A stretch of 11,058 nt of DNA, taken from positions 1-11,058 of the forward strand of contig JANOHP010000020.1 in NCBI GenBank assembly GCA_031406575.1, written 5' to 3'. This document shows, piece by piece, positions 1 to 9,229 of this stretch; the first letter of the stretch is position 1, and each line of letters begins with the position of its first letter. The stretch comes from Ga0077555 sp031406575. GTDB lineage: Bacteria; Pseudomonadota; Alphaproteobacteria; Rhizobiales; Hyphomicrobiaceae. Position numbers and translations under genes: made by a program. Below the pieces are notes generated by a model. The model did no database searches and was not told where the DNA came from. It saw only the letters and a list, made by a program, of their open reading frames with translations.

Positions 1-2061
<2,061 letters not shown>

Positions 2062-2125
2062 CGGCTCTCTCCTGGCGTGCGCCGGGCGGATGGGCCCCTC
2101 GGAATGGGCACCGCGGCTGATATCG

Positions 2126-2164
2126 TGCCCTCCCCCGCGCTCCGTGCGATGCGGGAGAGGGGCA
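2126..2164. repeat. Imperfect GC-rich palindrome between rpoB and rpoC
   Basis: TGCCCTCCCCCGC at 2126-2138 is an imperfect inverted copy of GCGGGAGAGGGGCA at 2151-2164, with one base shift and one mismatch, separated by 12 bases. It starts 6 bases after the rpoB stop. The CCCTCTCCCGC/GCGGGAGAGGG type of arm is a familiar look for dispersed intergenic palindromes in proteobacteria. No T run follows, so it is not a standard terminator; it could be an mRNA-stabilising or processing hairpin, or just a resident repeat. Confidence 0.6.
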
Positions 2165-2170
2165 ATGGTC

Positions 2171-5100
2171 TCACTCGGCGGCTGCGGGTGGCAGTTGTGG
2201 CCTCGAGCCCGGTTCGCTGTCGTTGTCGGACTCGTCGATGATCAGCGGCGCTTCGCTGTTGACGAGTTCGACATTGAGCCCGAGGGCGCGCATTTCCTTC
2301 ACGAGAACGTTGAAGCTCTCGGGGATGCCCGCCTCGAACGTGTCGTCACCACGCACGATCGACTCGTAGACCTTGGTACGGCCGGCCACGTCGTCCGACT
2401 TGACCGTCAACATTTCCTGCAACGTGTAAGCAGCACCGTAGGCTTCCAGTGCCCAGACCTCCATTTCGCCGAAACGCTGTCCGCCGAACTGTGCCTTGCC
2501 ACCCAGCGGCTGCTGCGTGACGAGACTGTAGGGTCCGATCGAACGGGCGTGGATCTTGTCGTCGACGAGATGGTGCAGCTTGAGCAGGTACTTGTAGCCG
2601 ACCGTGACTTTCCGATCGAACGGCTCACCTGTGCGGCCGTCGAACAGGGTCACCTGGCCCGATGAATCGAAGCCCGCCAGCTTCAGCATTTCGACGATGT
2701 CGGCTTCGCGTGCGCCGTCGAACACGGGCGTCGCAATCGGCACACCACTGCCGAGCTGCTTGGCCAGGAGTTCGAGTTCGCCGTCCTTCATCTCGCCGAT
2801 GCCATCGGACTTGTCGTAGATCTGCATGAGCTTTTCGCGCAAAATCTTCGACTGGCCGCTCTCGTGATATTTGGCGAGCGCTTCGTCGATCACGCGACCC
2901 AGGCCGCGGCAGGCCCATCCCAGATGAGTCTCGAGAATCTGGCCGACGTTCATGCGGCTCGGCACGCCGAGCGGGTTCAGCACCACGTCGACGTGCGTGC
3001 CGTCGTCGAGGAACGGCATGTCCTCGCACGGTACGATCATCGACACGACGCCCTTGTTGCCGTGGCGGCCGGCCATCTTGTCGCCCGGCTGGATCTTGCG
3101 CTTCACGGCGACGAAAACCTTGACCATCTTCATGACGCCGGGAGGTAGCTCGTCGCCCCGCTGCAGCTTGTCGACCTTGTCGACGAAACGGCGCTCGAGG
3201 CCTTTCTTGGCGTCCTCATACTGCTTCTGGATGGCCTCGACAGCCGCCATCGACTTCTCTTCCTTGAGGCCGATTTCCCACCACTGACTGCGCGGGATGT
3301 CGGCCAGGATCGGTTCGTCGATCGTGGTGCCTTTGCGAGCGCCCTTGGGACCTTTCGAGACTTCCTGCCCCAGCAGCGCGTCCTTCAGACGGCCATAGAC
3401 GTTGCGGTCGAGAATTTGCAGCTCGTCGTCGCGGTCCTTGGCGAGGCGTTCGATTTCCTCGCGTTCGATCGCCATCGCACGCTCGTCTTTTTCGACGCCG
3501 TGACGATTGAAAACGCGCACTTCCACCACCGTGCCGCTGACGCCTGGAGGCAAGCGCAGCGACGTGTCGCGCACATCGGAGGCCTTTTCGCCGAAGATGG
3601 CGCGCAGCAGCTTTTCTTCCGGCGTCATCGGGCTCTCGCCCTTGGGCGTGATTTTGCCGACGAGAATGTCACCGGGATGGATTTCGGCACCGATGTAGAC
3701 GATGCCGGCTTCGTCGAGGTTCTTCAGCGCTTCTTCCGAAACGTTGGGAATATCGCGCGTGATCTCTTCGGGCCCAAGCTTGGTATCGCGGGCCATCACC
3801 TCGAATTCCTCGATGTGGATCGAGGTGAAGATATCGCCCGACACGACCCGCTCGGAGAGCAGGATCGAGTCCTCGAAGTTGTAGCCCATCCACGGCATGA
3901 ACGCGACGAGCACGTTCTTACCGAGCGCCAAATCGCCCAGATCGGTCGACGGCCCGTCCGCCAGCACTTCGCCGGCATCCACGTGATCGCCCACGGTCAC
4001 GAGAGGCCGCTGGTTGATGCAGGTGCCGTTGTTGGAGCGCTGGAATTTGCGCAGACGGTAGATGTCGACACCGGGCTTGGAGGGATCTTGCTCCTCCGTG
4101 GCGCGCACGACGATACGCGTGGCATCCACCTGATCGACGACGCCGGTACGCCGGGCCGCGATGGCAGCGCCAGAGTCCCGCGCCACCAGTTCTTCCATGC
4201 CGGTGCCGACCAGCGGCGCCTCGGCACGGATGAGCGGCACGGCTTGGCGCTGCATGTTGGAGCCCATGAGCGCGCGGTTGGCGTCATCGTTCTCGAGGAA
4301 CGGAATGAGCGCGGCCGCGACGGACACGAGCTGCTTGGGCGACACGTCCACATAGTCGACCTTGTCGGTCGACACGAGCATGACATCGCCGGAATGGCGC
4401 ACCGTCACGAGGTCTTCCGTCAAGTTGCCGTCCTTGTCGACCGTCGCGTTGGCCTGGGCAACGTGATGGCGCATCTCTTCCATGGCGGAGAGATAGACCA
4501 CTTCGTCTTGCAGCTTGCCGTTGCGCACGCGCCGATAGGGGCTCTCGATGAAGCCGTACTTGTTCACCCGCGCGAAGGTCGCGAGGCTGTTGATCAGGCC
4601 GATATTGGGGCCTTCCGGCGTCTCGATGGGGCAGATGCGGCCATAGTGCGTGGGATGCACGTCACGGACTTCGAAGCCCGCGCGTTCACGCGTCAAACCA
4701 CCCGGGCCCAAGGCCGACAGACGCCGCTTGTGCGTGATCTCCGACAGCGGGTTCGTCTGGTCCATGAACTGCGACAGCTGCGACGAGCCGAAGAACTCGC
4801 GCACGGCAGCCGCCGCCGGTTTGGCGTTGATCAGGTCCTGCGGCATGACCGTGTCGATATCGACCGAACTCATACGCTCCTTGATCGCCCGCTCCATGCG
4901 CAGCAGACCGATGCGATACTGGTTCTCCATCAACTCGCCGACCGAACGCACGCGCCGGTTGCCGAGATGATCGATGTCGTCGATTTCCCCGCGCCCATCG
5001 CGCAAGCCGACCAGCGTCTTGACGACCGCGAGGATGTCCTCGCGGCGCAGCACGCGCACGGTATCGTCGCACACGAGGTCGAGACGCATGTTCATCTTGA

Positions 5101-6331
5101 CGCGACCGACGGCCGACAGATCGTAGCGCTCGGAATCGAACATCAGGCCGTGGAACAATCCTTCGGCGGCTTCTACCGTCGGCGGTTCACCCGGACGCAT
5201 GACGCGATAGATATCGAGCAGCGCTTCGTGCCGGTTCGAATTCTTGTCGACGTTGAGCGTGTTGCGGATATAGGCGCCGATGTTGACGTGGTCGATGTCG
5301 AGCAGATTGAACTCGGTCACCTTCGCTTCCGCCAGAACCGCCAGCAGCTTGGCGTCGATCTCATCGCCGGCTTCGCCGTAGATCACGCCCGTATCGAGAT
5401 TGACGATGTCCTCGGCGAGATAACGCCCCGCCAATTCTTCCGGCGAGACGAGAACGTCCGAAAGTCCAGTCTCGCCCAATTCACGGGCCCGGCGTGCCGA
5501 GATTTTCTCACCGGCTTTGGCGATGATTTCGCCCGACTTGGCGTCGATCAGATCCGCCACCGGCGTGATGCCGCGGATCTTGTCCGCTGCAAAGGGCATC
5601 TTCCAGCCCTTTTTCGACTGCTTGATCGTGATCGGCGAATAGAACGTCGACAGGATCTCTTCGTCGTCGAGGCCCAGCGCATAGAGCAGCGTCGTCACCG
5701 GCAGCTTGCGCTTGCGGTCGATGCGCACGAACACGACGTCTTTGGCGTCGAACTCGAAGTCGAGCCACGAGCCGCGATAGGGAATGATGCGGGCCGCAAA
5801 CAACAGCTTGCCCGACGCGTGGGTGCGACCACGATCGTGGTCGAAGAACACGCCCGGCGACCGGTGCATCTGCGAGACGATGACGCGCTCGGTGCCGTTG
5901 ATGATGAAGGTGCCGTTGGGCGTCATGAAGGGCATGTCGCCCATGTAGACGTCCTGCTCCTTCACGTCCTTGATGGACTTGGAGCCCGTCTCCTCGTTCA
6001 CGTCGAACACGATCAGACGCAGCTTGACCTTCAGCGGCGCTGCGAACGTCATGTCGCGTTGCTGGCATTCATCGACGTCGAATTTCGGCGGTTCGAACTC
6101 GTAGCGCACGAACTCGAGCGTCGCCTTGCCCGCGAAGTCCGAGATCGGGAAGACCGACCGGAAGACGGATTGCAAACCTAAATCCGGGCGACCGCCTGCG
6201 GGCTCTCGCACCATCAGAAAGTCGTCGTAAGAGCTCTTCTGGACCTCGATCAGGTTGGGCATCTCGGCGACTTCGCCGATCGAGCCGAATTTCTTCCTGA
6301 TGCGCTTACGGCCGGTGAAGATCTCAGCCAT
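2171..6331 (-). CDS. rpoB: RNA polymerase subunit beta (RpoB)
   Basis: Second-largest subunit of RNA polymerase, forming one side of the DNA cleft and the rifampicin pocket. Complete at 1386 residues, longer than the 1342 of E. coli, as usual in alphaproteobacteria. ATG at 6331 is preceded by GAGGAG with a 5-base gap; the product starts MAEIFTGRKRIRKKFG. The rifampicin region (GSSQLSQFMDQTNPLSEITH, then KRRLSALGPGGL) has the wild-type residues: Asp524, His534 and Ser539 match E. coli D516, H526 and S531, so no target resistance change is visible. QPGDKMAGRHGNKG carries Lys1085 and Lys1093, matching the active-site lysines K1065 and K1073 of E. coli. The C-terminus ends with a tail of about 28 residues rich in acidic residues, Pro and Ala after LGLNVEL, beyond the conserved clamp-contact end. 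It lies 213 bp after rplL and 109 bp before rpoC. Confidence 0.99.
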   Translation of the reverse strand: MAEIFTGRKRIRKKFGSIGEVAEMPNLIEVQKSSYDDFLMVREPAGGRPDLGLQSVFRSVFPISDFAGKATLEFVRYEFEPPKFDVDECQQRDMTFAAPLKVKLRLIVFDVNEETGSKSIKDVKEQDVYMGDMPFMTPNGTFIINGTERVIVSQMHRSPGVFFDHDRGRTHASGKLLFAARIIPYRGSWLDFEFDAKDVVFVRIDRKRKLPVTTLLYALGLDDEEILSTFYSPITIKQSKKGWKMPFAADKIRGITPVADLIDAKSGEIIAKAGEKISARRARELGETGLSDVLVSPEELAGRYLAEDIVNLDTGVIYGEAGDEIDAKLLAVLAEAKVTEFNLLDIDHVNIGAYIRNTLNVDKNSNRHEALLDIYRVMRPGEPPTVEAAEGLFHGLMFDSERYDLSAVGRVKMNMRLDLVCDDTVRVLRREDILAVVKTLVGLRDGRGEIDDIDHLGNRRVRSVGELMENQYRIGLLRMERAIKERMSSVDIDTVMPQDLINAKPAAAAVREFFGSSQLSQFMDQTNPLSEITHKRRLSALGPGGLTRERAGFEVRDVHPTHYGRICPIETPEGPNIGLINSLATFARVNKYGFIESPYRRVRNGKLQDEVVYLSAMEEMRHHVAQANATVDKDGNLTEDLVTVRHSGDVMLVSTDKVDYVDVSPKQLVSVAAALIPFLENDDANRALMGSNMQRQAVPLIRAEAPLVGTGMEELVARDSGAAIAARRTGVVDQVDATRIVVRATEEQDPSKPGVDIYRLRKFQRSNNGTCINQRPLVTVGDHVDAGEVLADGPSTDLGDLALGKNVLVAFMPWMGYNFEDSILLSERVVSGDIFTSIHIEEFEVMARDTKLGPEEITRDIPNVSEEALKNLDEAGIVYIGAEIHPGDILVGKITPKGESPMTPEEKLLRAIFGEKASDVRDTSLRLPPGVSGTVVEVRVFNRHGVEKDERAMAIEREEIERLAKDRDDELQILDRNVYGRLKDALLGQEVSKGPKGARKGTTIDEPILADIPRSQWWEIGLKEEKSMAAVEAIQKQYEDAKKGLERRFVDKVDKLQRGDELPPGVMKMVKVFVAVKRKIQPGDKMAGRHGNKGVVSMIVPCEDMPFLDDGTHVDVVLNPLGVPSRMNVGQILETHLGWACRGLGRVIDEALAKYHESGQSKILREKLMQIYDKSDGIGEMKDGELELLAKQLGSGVPIATPVFDGAREADIVEMLKLAGFDSSGQVTLFDGRTGEPFDRKVTVGYKYLLKLHHLVDDKIHARSIGPYSLVTQQPLGGKAQFGGQRFGEMEVWALEAYGAAYTLQEMLTVKSDDVAGRTKVYESIVRGDDTFEAGIPESFNVLVKEMRALGLNVELVNSEAPLIIDESDNDSEPGSRPQLPPAAAE

Positions 6332-6462
6332 GTCCGCTCCTCGTTTCTGCGGAAAATCCGCCTAATGGTTCCAGCCCGCCCATGGCCGGCCTCACTCGTT
6401 CTCGTCGAACGGGTTACCGCAGAACCGCTGTGCACGATGCTCGGGAAAACCGTTCAAGTGGA
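6332..6462. other. rpoB 5' leader part of the rplL-rpoB spacer
   Basis: This stretch lies between the heptameric palindrome and the rpoB start. Read on the minus strand it holds two small hairpins: CGTTC/GAACG with a 5-base loop, and GCGGA/TCCGC with a 3-base loop close to the GAGGAG ribosome site. I see no credible open reading frame and no clear -35/-10 pair. In E. coli this spacer carries an attenuator and an RNase III site; here the position is equivalent but the sequence is not recognisably the same. Confidence 0.4.
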
Positions 6463-6536
6463 GGGAGTAGGAAGTAGGGAGTGGGGAATAGATGAGATGC
6501 CTATTCCCTGTTCCCCATTTGCTACTCCCTACTCCC
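6463..6536. repeat. Heptameric-repeat palindrome after rplL
   Basis: Four 7-bp units on the left arm (GGGAGTA, GGAAGTA, GGGAGTG, GGGAATA at 6463-6490) face five on the right arm (CTATTCC, CTGTTCC, CCATTTG, CTACTCC, CTACTCC at 6501-6535) across a 9-base loop. In minus-strand RNA this gives an 8-bp perfect inner stem (6484-6491 with 6501-6508) and a 15-bp outer stem with one G.U pair (6463-6477 with 6522-6536), with an unequal internal loop made by the extra heptad. The foot of the hairpin lies 8 bases past the rplL stop. No T run follows. It shares the 13-mer ACTCCCTACTCCC with the element at 10819-10916. Confidence 0.85.
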
Positions 6537-6544
6537 CATTTTTC

Positions 6545-6919
6545 TTACTTCACTTCCACTTTGGCGCCGGCATCTTCGAGCTGCTTGCGGATCTTGGCGG
6601 CGTCGTCCTTGGAGACGCCTTCCTTCACGGCCTTGCCGCCCGCTTCGACGAGGTCCTTGGCTTCTTTCAAGCCCAGGCCAGTGATCGTGCGGACTTCTTT
6701 GATGACGTTGATCTTCTTGTCACCGGCAGCGACCAGGATGACGCTGAATTCGGTCTGCTCTTCAACAACTGCTGCAGCAGCACCAGCCGGCGCGGCGGCG
6801 GCAACAGTCGCAGCAGCCGCAGAGACGCCCCACTTTTCTTCGAGCATCTTGATGAGTTCGGATGCTTCGAGGATGGTCAGAGCAGACAGATCGTCGGCGA
6901 TTTTGGAAAGTTCGGCCAT
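6545..6919 (-). CDS. rplL: 50S ribosomal protein L7/L12
   Basis: Stalk protein of the large subunit; dimers bind L10 and recruit and stimulate the GTPase factors EF-Tu, EF-G, IF2 and RF3. 124 residues, against 121 in E. coli. Residues 1 to about 35 (start MAELSKIADDLSALTILEAS) form the dimerisation domain, followed by an Ala-rich flexible hinge. The C-terminal factor-binding domain starts near TEFSVIL and includes INVIKEVRTITGLGLKEAKD, the conserved helices that contact the factors. I chose ATG at 6919, which has AAGGTG just upstream; an in-frame GTG at 6928 would add three residues (MTE) and is less likely. It follows rplJ by 81 bp and ends 8 bases before a palindromic repeat. Confidence 0.98.
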   Translation of the reverse strand: MAELSKIADDLSALTILEASELIKMLEEKWGVSAAAATVAAAAPAGAAAAVVEEQTEFSVILVAAGDKKINVIKEVRTITGLGLKEAKDLVEAGGKAVKEGVSKDDAAKIRKQLEDAGAKVEVK

Positions 6920-7000
6920 TTCAGTCACCTTGTCGGTTCGAGCCTGCAGCGTGCTGCGGCTATGGATGGGTCACACGTGGTATCGGGAAGGGCCACCGCT

Positions 7001-7525
7001 TCAAGCGGCTACCTTGTCCTCCGCATCGATTTTTGCCTGCAGCAGACGCGCCAGAGCCGAACCCGGCTCGTTGATCGTCCGTGCCAATTTGCTCGCCGGC
7101 GCACTGATGACGCCCAGCAGCTTCGCCCGCAGCTCGTCCAAGGACGGCAGCTCAGCGAGTGCTTTGACGGCATTGACGTCGAGCACGGTCTTGCCCATCG
7201 CGCCGCCCAGGATCACGAGCTTGTCGTTTTCCTTGGCATAAGCGACGGCAATTTTCGCCGCGGCGATCGGATCTTTCGAGTAGGCCATGATGACTGGCCC
7301 CTTGAGCAATCCCTTGATCCCCTCGGCGTCCGTGCCTGCGAGCGCAATAGAAGCCAGGCGGTTCTTCGTTACCTTCACCGTGCCTCCCGCAGCCTTGACC
7401 CGGCGGCGAAAATCAGCGGACTGGGCAGCGACGAGGCCGGCATTGCGAGCAATGACGATCACGCCCGTGTCTTGCAACGCGGACTTGAGCGACACTACGA
7501 GCTCGCTTTTTGCGGCTCTATCCAC
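7001..7525 (-). CDS. rplJ: 50S ribosomal protein L10
   Basis: Base of the ribosomal stalk: the N-terminal domain binds 23S rRNA near L11, the C-terminal helix carries the L7/L12 dimers. The L10-L12 complex also represses its own mRNA in studied bacteria. 174 residues, with conserved AAGGTVKVTKNRLA and KGPVIMAYS. The start is GTG at 7525 (VDRAAKSEL), fitting the MDRAxK start of alphaproteobacterial L10 and preceded by GGAG with 10 bases between. The frame stays open upstream to beyond 7690, but that extension is Gly/Arg/Ala-rich, unlike L10, and lies in the leader. The GTG start and rather long Shine-Dalgarno spacing suggest modest initiation, in keeping with translational control by the leader at 7704-7809. 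Confidence 0.97.
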   Translation of the reverse strand: MDRAAKSELVVSLKSALQDTGVIVIARNAGLVAAQSADFRRRVKAAGGTVKVTKNRLASIALAGTDAEGIKGLLKGPVIMAYSKDPIAAAKIAVAYAKENDKLVILGGAMGKTVLDVNAVKALAELPSLDELRAKLLGVISAPASKLARTINEPGSALARLLQAKIDAEDKVAA

Positions 7526-7703
7526 GAGACATTCACTCCATCTTGCCAGGCCGGCGATTGCCTTGCCCGGCTGGGTTGCACCTTGCCGACGAACCTTATT
7601 GGCTGCGCCGGCGCTCTGCGTCCTGTCCGCCCGTGCGCTCCCGTAGGAAAGCGCGGTGCGACCCGATGAGGTCCAAACCGACATACTGAGCCCCAACGCG
7701 TAG
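7526..7703. other. Rest of the rplJ 5' leader
   Basis: 178 bases lie between the L10-leader fold and the rplJ start. A frame joined to rplJ is open across it, but its composition and the lack of any match to L10 argue it is untranslated. I see no clear promoter or terminator. The GGAG ribosome site for rplJ is at about 7536-7539. Confidence 0.45.
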
Positions 7704-7809
7704 GGCCCTGAAGTTCCGTTCGTTCCCGTCTCATGCAGGCTCCCGACACTTTCGGGATTTCAGAACGGTGTCGCCACCGTCACCTGCAGTCTCGGACAGG
7801 TCCAGGACC
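7704..7809 (-). ncRNA. Ribosomal protein L10 leader (autoregulatory mRNA structure)
   Basis: In minus-strand RNA the outer stem GGTCCTG (7803-7809) pairs with CAGGGCC (7704-7710), 7 bp with one G.U. The next stem TGCAGG (7783-7788) pairs with CCTGCA (7734-7739). Between these stems the two strands carry facing GAGAC motifs (7789-7795 CCGAGAC; 7725-7733 TGAGACGGG), the kink-turn-like sequence typical of L10 leaders. Inside are two hairpins: ACGGTG-GCGA-CACCGT with a GNRA loop (7765-7780), and TCCCGA/TCGGGA with a 5-base loop (7741-7757). It sits upstream of rplJ, where L10(L12)4 binds the mRNA to repress rplJL translation in E. coli. The assignment rests on structure and position; no covariance search was run. 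Confidence 0.85.
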
Positions 7810-7825
7810 TGGGGGATCACCCCCA
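7810..7825 (-). other. Strong hairpin abutting the L10 leader
   Basis: TGGGGG and CCCCCA form a 6-bp stem with a 4-base loop. It directly touches the outer stem of the L10 leader on its 5' side, so the two may stack or compete in the RNA. No U run follows, so I do not call it a terminator. Confidence 0.5.
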
Positions 7826-7836
7826 AGGCCCCGATC

Positions 7837-7850
7837 CCGGGCAAGCCCGG
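7837..7850. repeat. REP-like palindrome between rplA and rplJ
   Basis: CCGGG-CAAG-CCCGG is a perfect 5-bp inverted repeat with a 4-base loop (or 6 bp with a 2-base loop). GATCCCGGGCAAGCCCGG resembles the ATCCCGGG...CCCGGGAT palindromes scattered through intergenic regions of many alphaproteobacteria. The surrounding 7851-7882 holds a short run of ATCG units (7864-7875) and no gene. Confidence 0.5.
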
Positions 7851-7882
7851 AATTCTCCACTCAATCGATCGATCGACGCTCC

Positions 7883-8626
7883 TCAGTTCTGAGTCTGTGC
7901 ACTCATCACGGTCGCAGCATCCACCTTCACGCCCAGCCCCTGCGTCGAGGCCAAGGAAATCTTCTTGACGTAGGTGCCCTTGGCGCCTTGCGGCCGGGCT
8001 TTCACGACGGCGTCGACGAAGGCGCGAATGTTCTCGACGAGTGCCTGATTTTGGAAGCTCGCTTTGCCGACGCCCGCATGTACGATGCCGGACTTCTCGA
8101 CGCGGAACTCCACGGCGCCGCCCTTGGCGCCTTGAACAGCCGTCGCGACATCCATCGTCACCGTGCCGACGCGGGGATTGGGCATCAAGCCACGGGGGCC
8201 CAACACTTTGCCCAACCGGCCGACCAGACCCATCATGTCGGGCGTCGCGATGCAGCGGTCGAAGTTGATGACACCCTTGCCGACTTGCTCGACGAGGTCT
8301 TCTGCACCGACGACGTCGGCGCCGGCAGCGCGCGCCTCATCGGCTTTCGCGCCACGCGCAAACACCGCGACGCGCTGTGTGCGGCCCGAGCCGTTCGGCA
8401 GATTGCACACGCCGCGAACCATCTGATCGGCATGCTTGGGATCGACGCCGAGGTTCATCGAGATCTCGATCGTTTCGTCGAACTTGGATTTGGCGCGCGA
8501 TTTGACGAGTTGCACCGCCGCGTCGACGGCGTGCGATGCGCTGGGGTCGACACCGTCATAGACGGCGGCCATACGCTTGCCACCGGCAAGACGTGTCGCT
8601 TTGAGCTTTTCGGGACTGATTGCCAT
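7883..8626 (-). CDS. rplA: 50S ribosomal protein L1
   Basis: Binds 23S rRNA at the mobile L1 stalk by the E site, helping release deacylated tRNA; in E. coli it also represses the L11-L1 operon by binding its own mRNA leader. 247 residues, somewhat longer than the 233 of E. coli, with a short C-terminal extension after KGTYVKKISLASTQGLGVKV. The start MAISPEKLKATRLAGGKRMA and the motifs FDETIEISMNLGVDPKHADQ, GLVGRLGKVLGPRGLMPNPR and GTVT are those of bacterial L1. ATG at 8626 follows the rplK stop (8631-8629) by 2 bases, and its GGAGAG ribosome site lies inside the end of rplK, so translation of the two is probably coupled. A 357-bp gap follows before rplJ. Confidence 0.99.
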   Translation of the reverse strand: MAISPEKLKATRLAGGKRMAAVYDGVDPSASHAVDAAVQLVKSRAKSKFDETIEISMNLGVDPKHADQMVRGVCNLPNGSGRTQRVAVFARGAKADEARAAGADVVGAEDLVEQVGKGVINFDRCIATPDMMGLVGRLGKVLGPRGLMPNPRVGTVTMDVATAVQGAKGGAVEFRVEKSGIVHAGVGKASFQNQALVENIRAFVDAVVKARPQGAKGTYVKKISLASTQGLGVKVDAATVMSAQTQN

Positions 8627-8628
8627 GT

Positions 8629-9078
8629 TCAGCTCTCCACGACCTGTAGGCCCATCGAACGGGCGGTGCCCGCGATGGTGCGCGCCGCGGACTCGACGTC
8701 GGCCGTGTTCATGTCTTTCAACTTCATCTCGGCGATGCCCCGGATCTGGGTCATCGTGATTGTGCCGACAGGATTGCGGCCCGGCTCCTTGGAACCCGAA
8801 CCCGGCTTACCCGTGGGTTTGAGGCCAGCGGCCTTTTTGATCAGATACGTGGCAGGTGCCATCCGCATTTCGAAGGTGAACGATCGATCGCTGAACACCG
8901 TGATCTTCACGGGAACGGGCTGACCGGGCTCCATGTCCTTCGTCTTGGCGTTGAACGCTTTGCAGAATTCCATGATGTTGACACCGCGCTGGCCCAAGGC
9001 TGGGCCGATCGGCGGTGCCGGGTTGGCTGCACCCGCAGGCACCTGCAGGTTGATGTAGCCGTCTATCTTCTTCGCCAT
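8629..9078 (-). CDS. rplK: 50S ribosomal protein L11
   Basis: Binds the GTPase-associated region of 23S rRNA with L10 and is needed for RelA activation in E. coli; the thiostrepton site lies beside it. 149 residues. The start MAKKIDGYINLQVPAG, the proline-rich NPAPPIGPALGQRGVNIMEF and the C-terminal TARSMGLQVVES are diagnostic. The loop after KKAAG (GLKPTGKPGSGSKEPGRNPV) is about six residues longer than in E. coli, accounting for most of the extra length over 142. I chose ATG at 9078 with GGGGAAAGAG upstream; a TTG at 9090 would add MGKE and is unlikely. It lies 151 bp from nusG, with strong hairpins in between, and 2 bp from rplA. Confidence 0.98.
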   Translation of the reverse strand: MAKKIDGYINLQVPAGAANPAPPIGPALGQRGVNIMEFCKAFNAKTKDMEPGQPVPVKITVFSDRSFTFEMRMAPATYLIKKAAGLKPTGKPGSGSKEPGRNPVGTITMTQIRGIAEMKLKDMNTADVESAARTIAGTARSMGLQVVES

Positions 9079-9100
9079 CTCTTTCCCCAAAACTCCATGC

Positions 9101-9120
9101 GGGACACCGATTGGTGTCCC
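9101..9120 (-). promoter_or_regulatory. Perfect 8-bp hairpin in the rplK leader
   Basis: GGGACACC and GGTGTCCC form an 8-bp perfect stem with a 4-base loop, 22 bases before the rplK ATG and just above its ribosome site. L1 represses this operon in E. coli by binding the leader near rplK, so a structured site here is plausible as the L1 target. I cannot match the internal-loop consensus of L1 sites with confidence. No U run follows, so it is not an intrinsic terminator. Confidence 0.45.
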
Positions 9121-9137
9121 TCGGGTTAGCGGTCGAC

Positions 9138-9229
9138 GGGCTGGCTAGCCCTCCCGCGCTCTTCGACGTTCGGTTCAGGGTTACCCCCTCGCCGCGCCTC
9201 GAACTCCAAGCCCGTCGTCGAACCGACGA
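9138..9229 (-). other. nusG-rplK spacer with small hairpins
   Basis: Read on the minus strand, TCGTCG-GTT-CGACGA (9215-9229) forms a 6-bp hairpin directly after the nusG stop, and GGGCT-AGCC-AGCCC (9138-9151) a 5-bp one nearer rplK. Neither has a U run. I see no convincing -35/-10 pair, so I do not call a separate rplK promoter, although E. coli has one at the equivalent place. Confidence 0.4.

Noticed and set aside
4700..4800. Rifampicin-resistance change in rpoB
   Set aside because: All the key residues in this region are the wild-type ones.
3416..6181. Plus-strand open frame of 921 codons opposite rpoB
   Set aside because: It lies wholly antisense to a complete, conserved rpoB. Its His-, Arg-, Asp- and Val-rich product looks like the complement of GC-rich codons and matches no family I know.
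6365..7669. Plus-strand open frame of 434 codons across rplL and rplJ
   Set aside because: It runs antisense through two real genes and a repeat element, with low-complexity content and no recognisable domain.
7526..7696. N-terminal extension of L10 in frame with rplJ
   Set aside because: The extension is not like L10, lies in the leader, and the GTG at 7525 matches the family start and has a ribosome site.
7733..8923. Plus-strand open frame of 396 codons opposite rplA and rplK
   Set aside because: Antisense shadow of two conserved ribosomal protein genes; its product is unlike any family I recognise.
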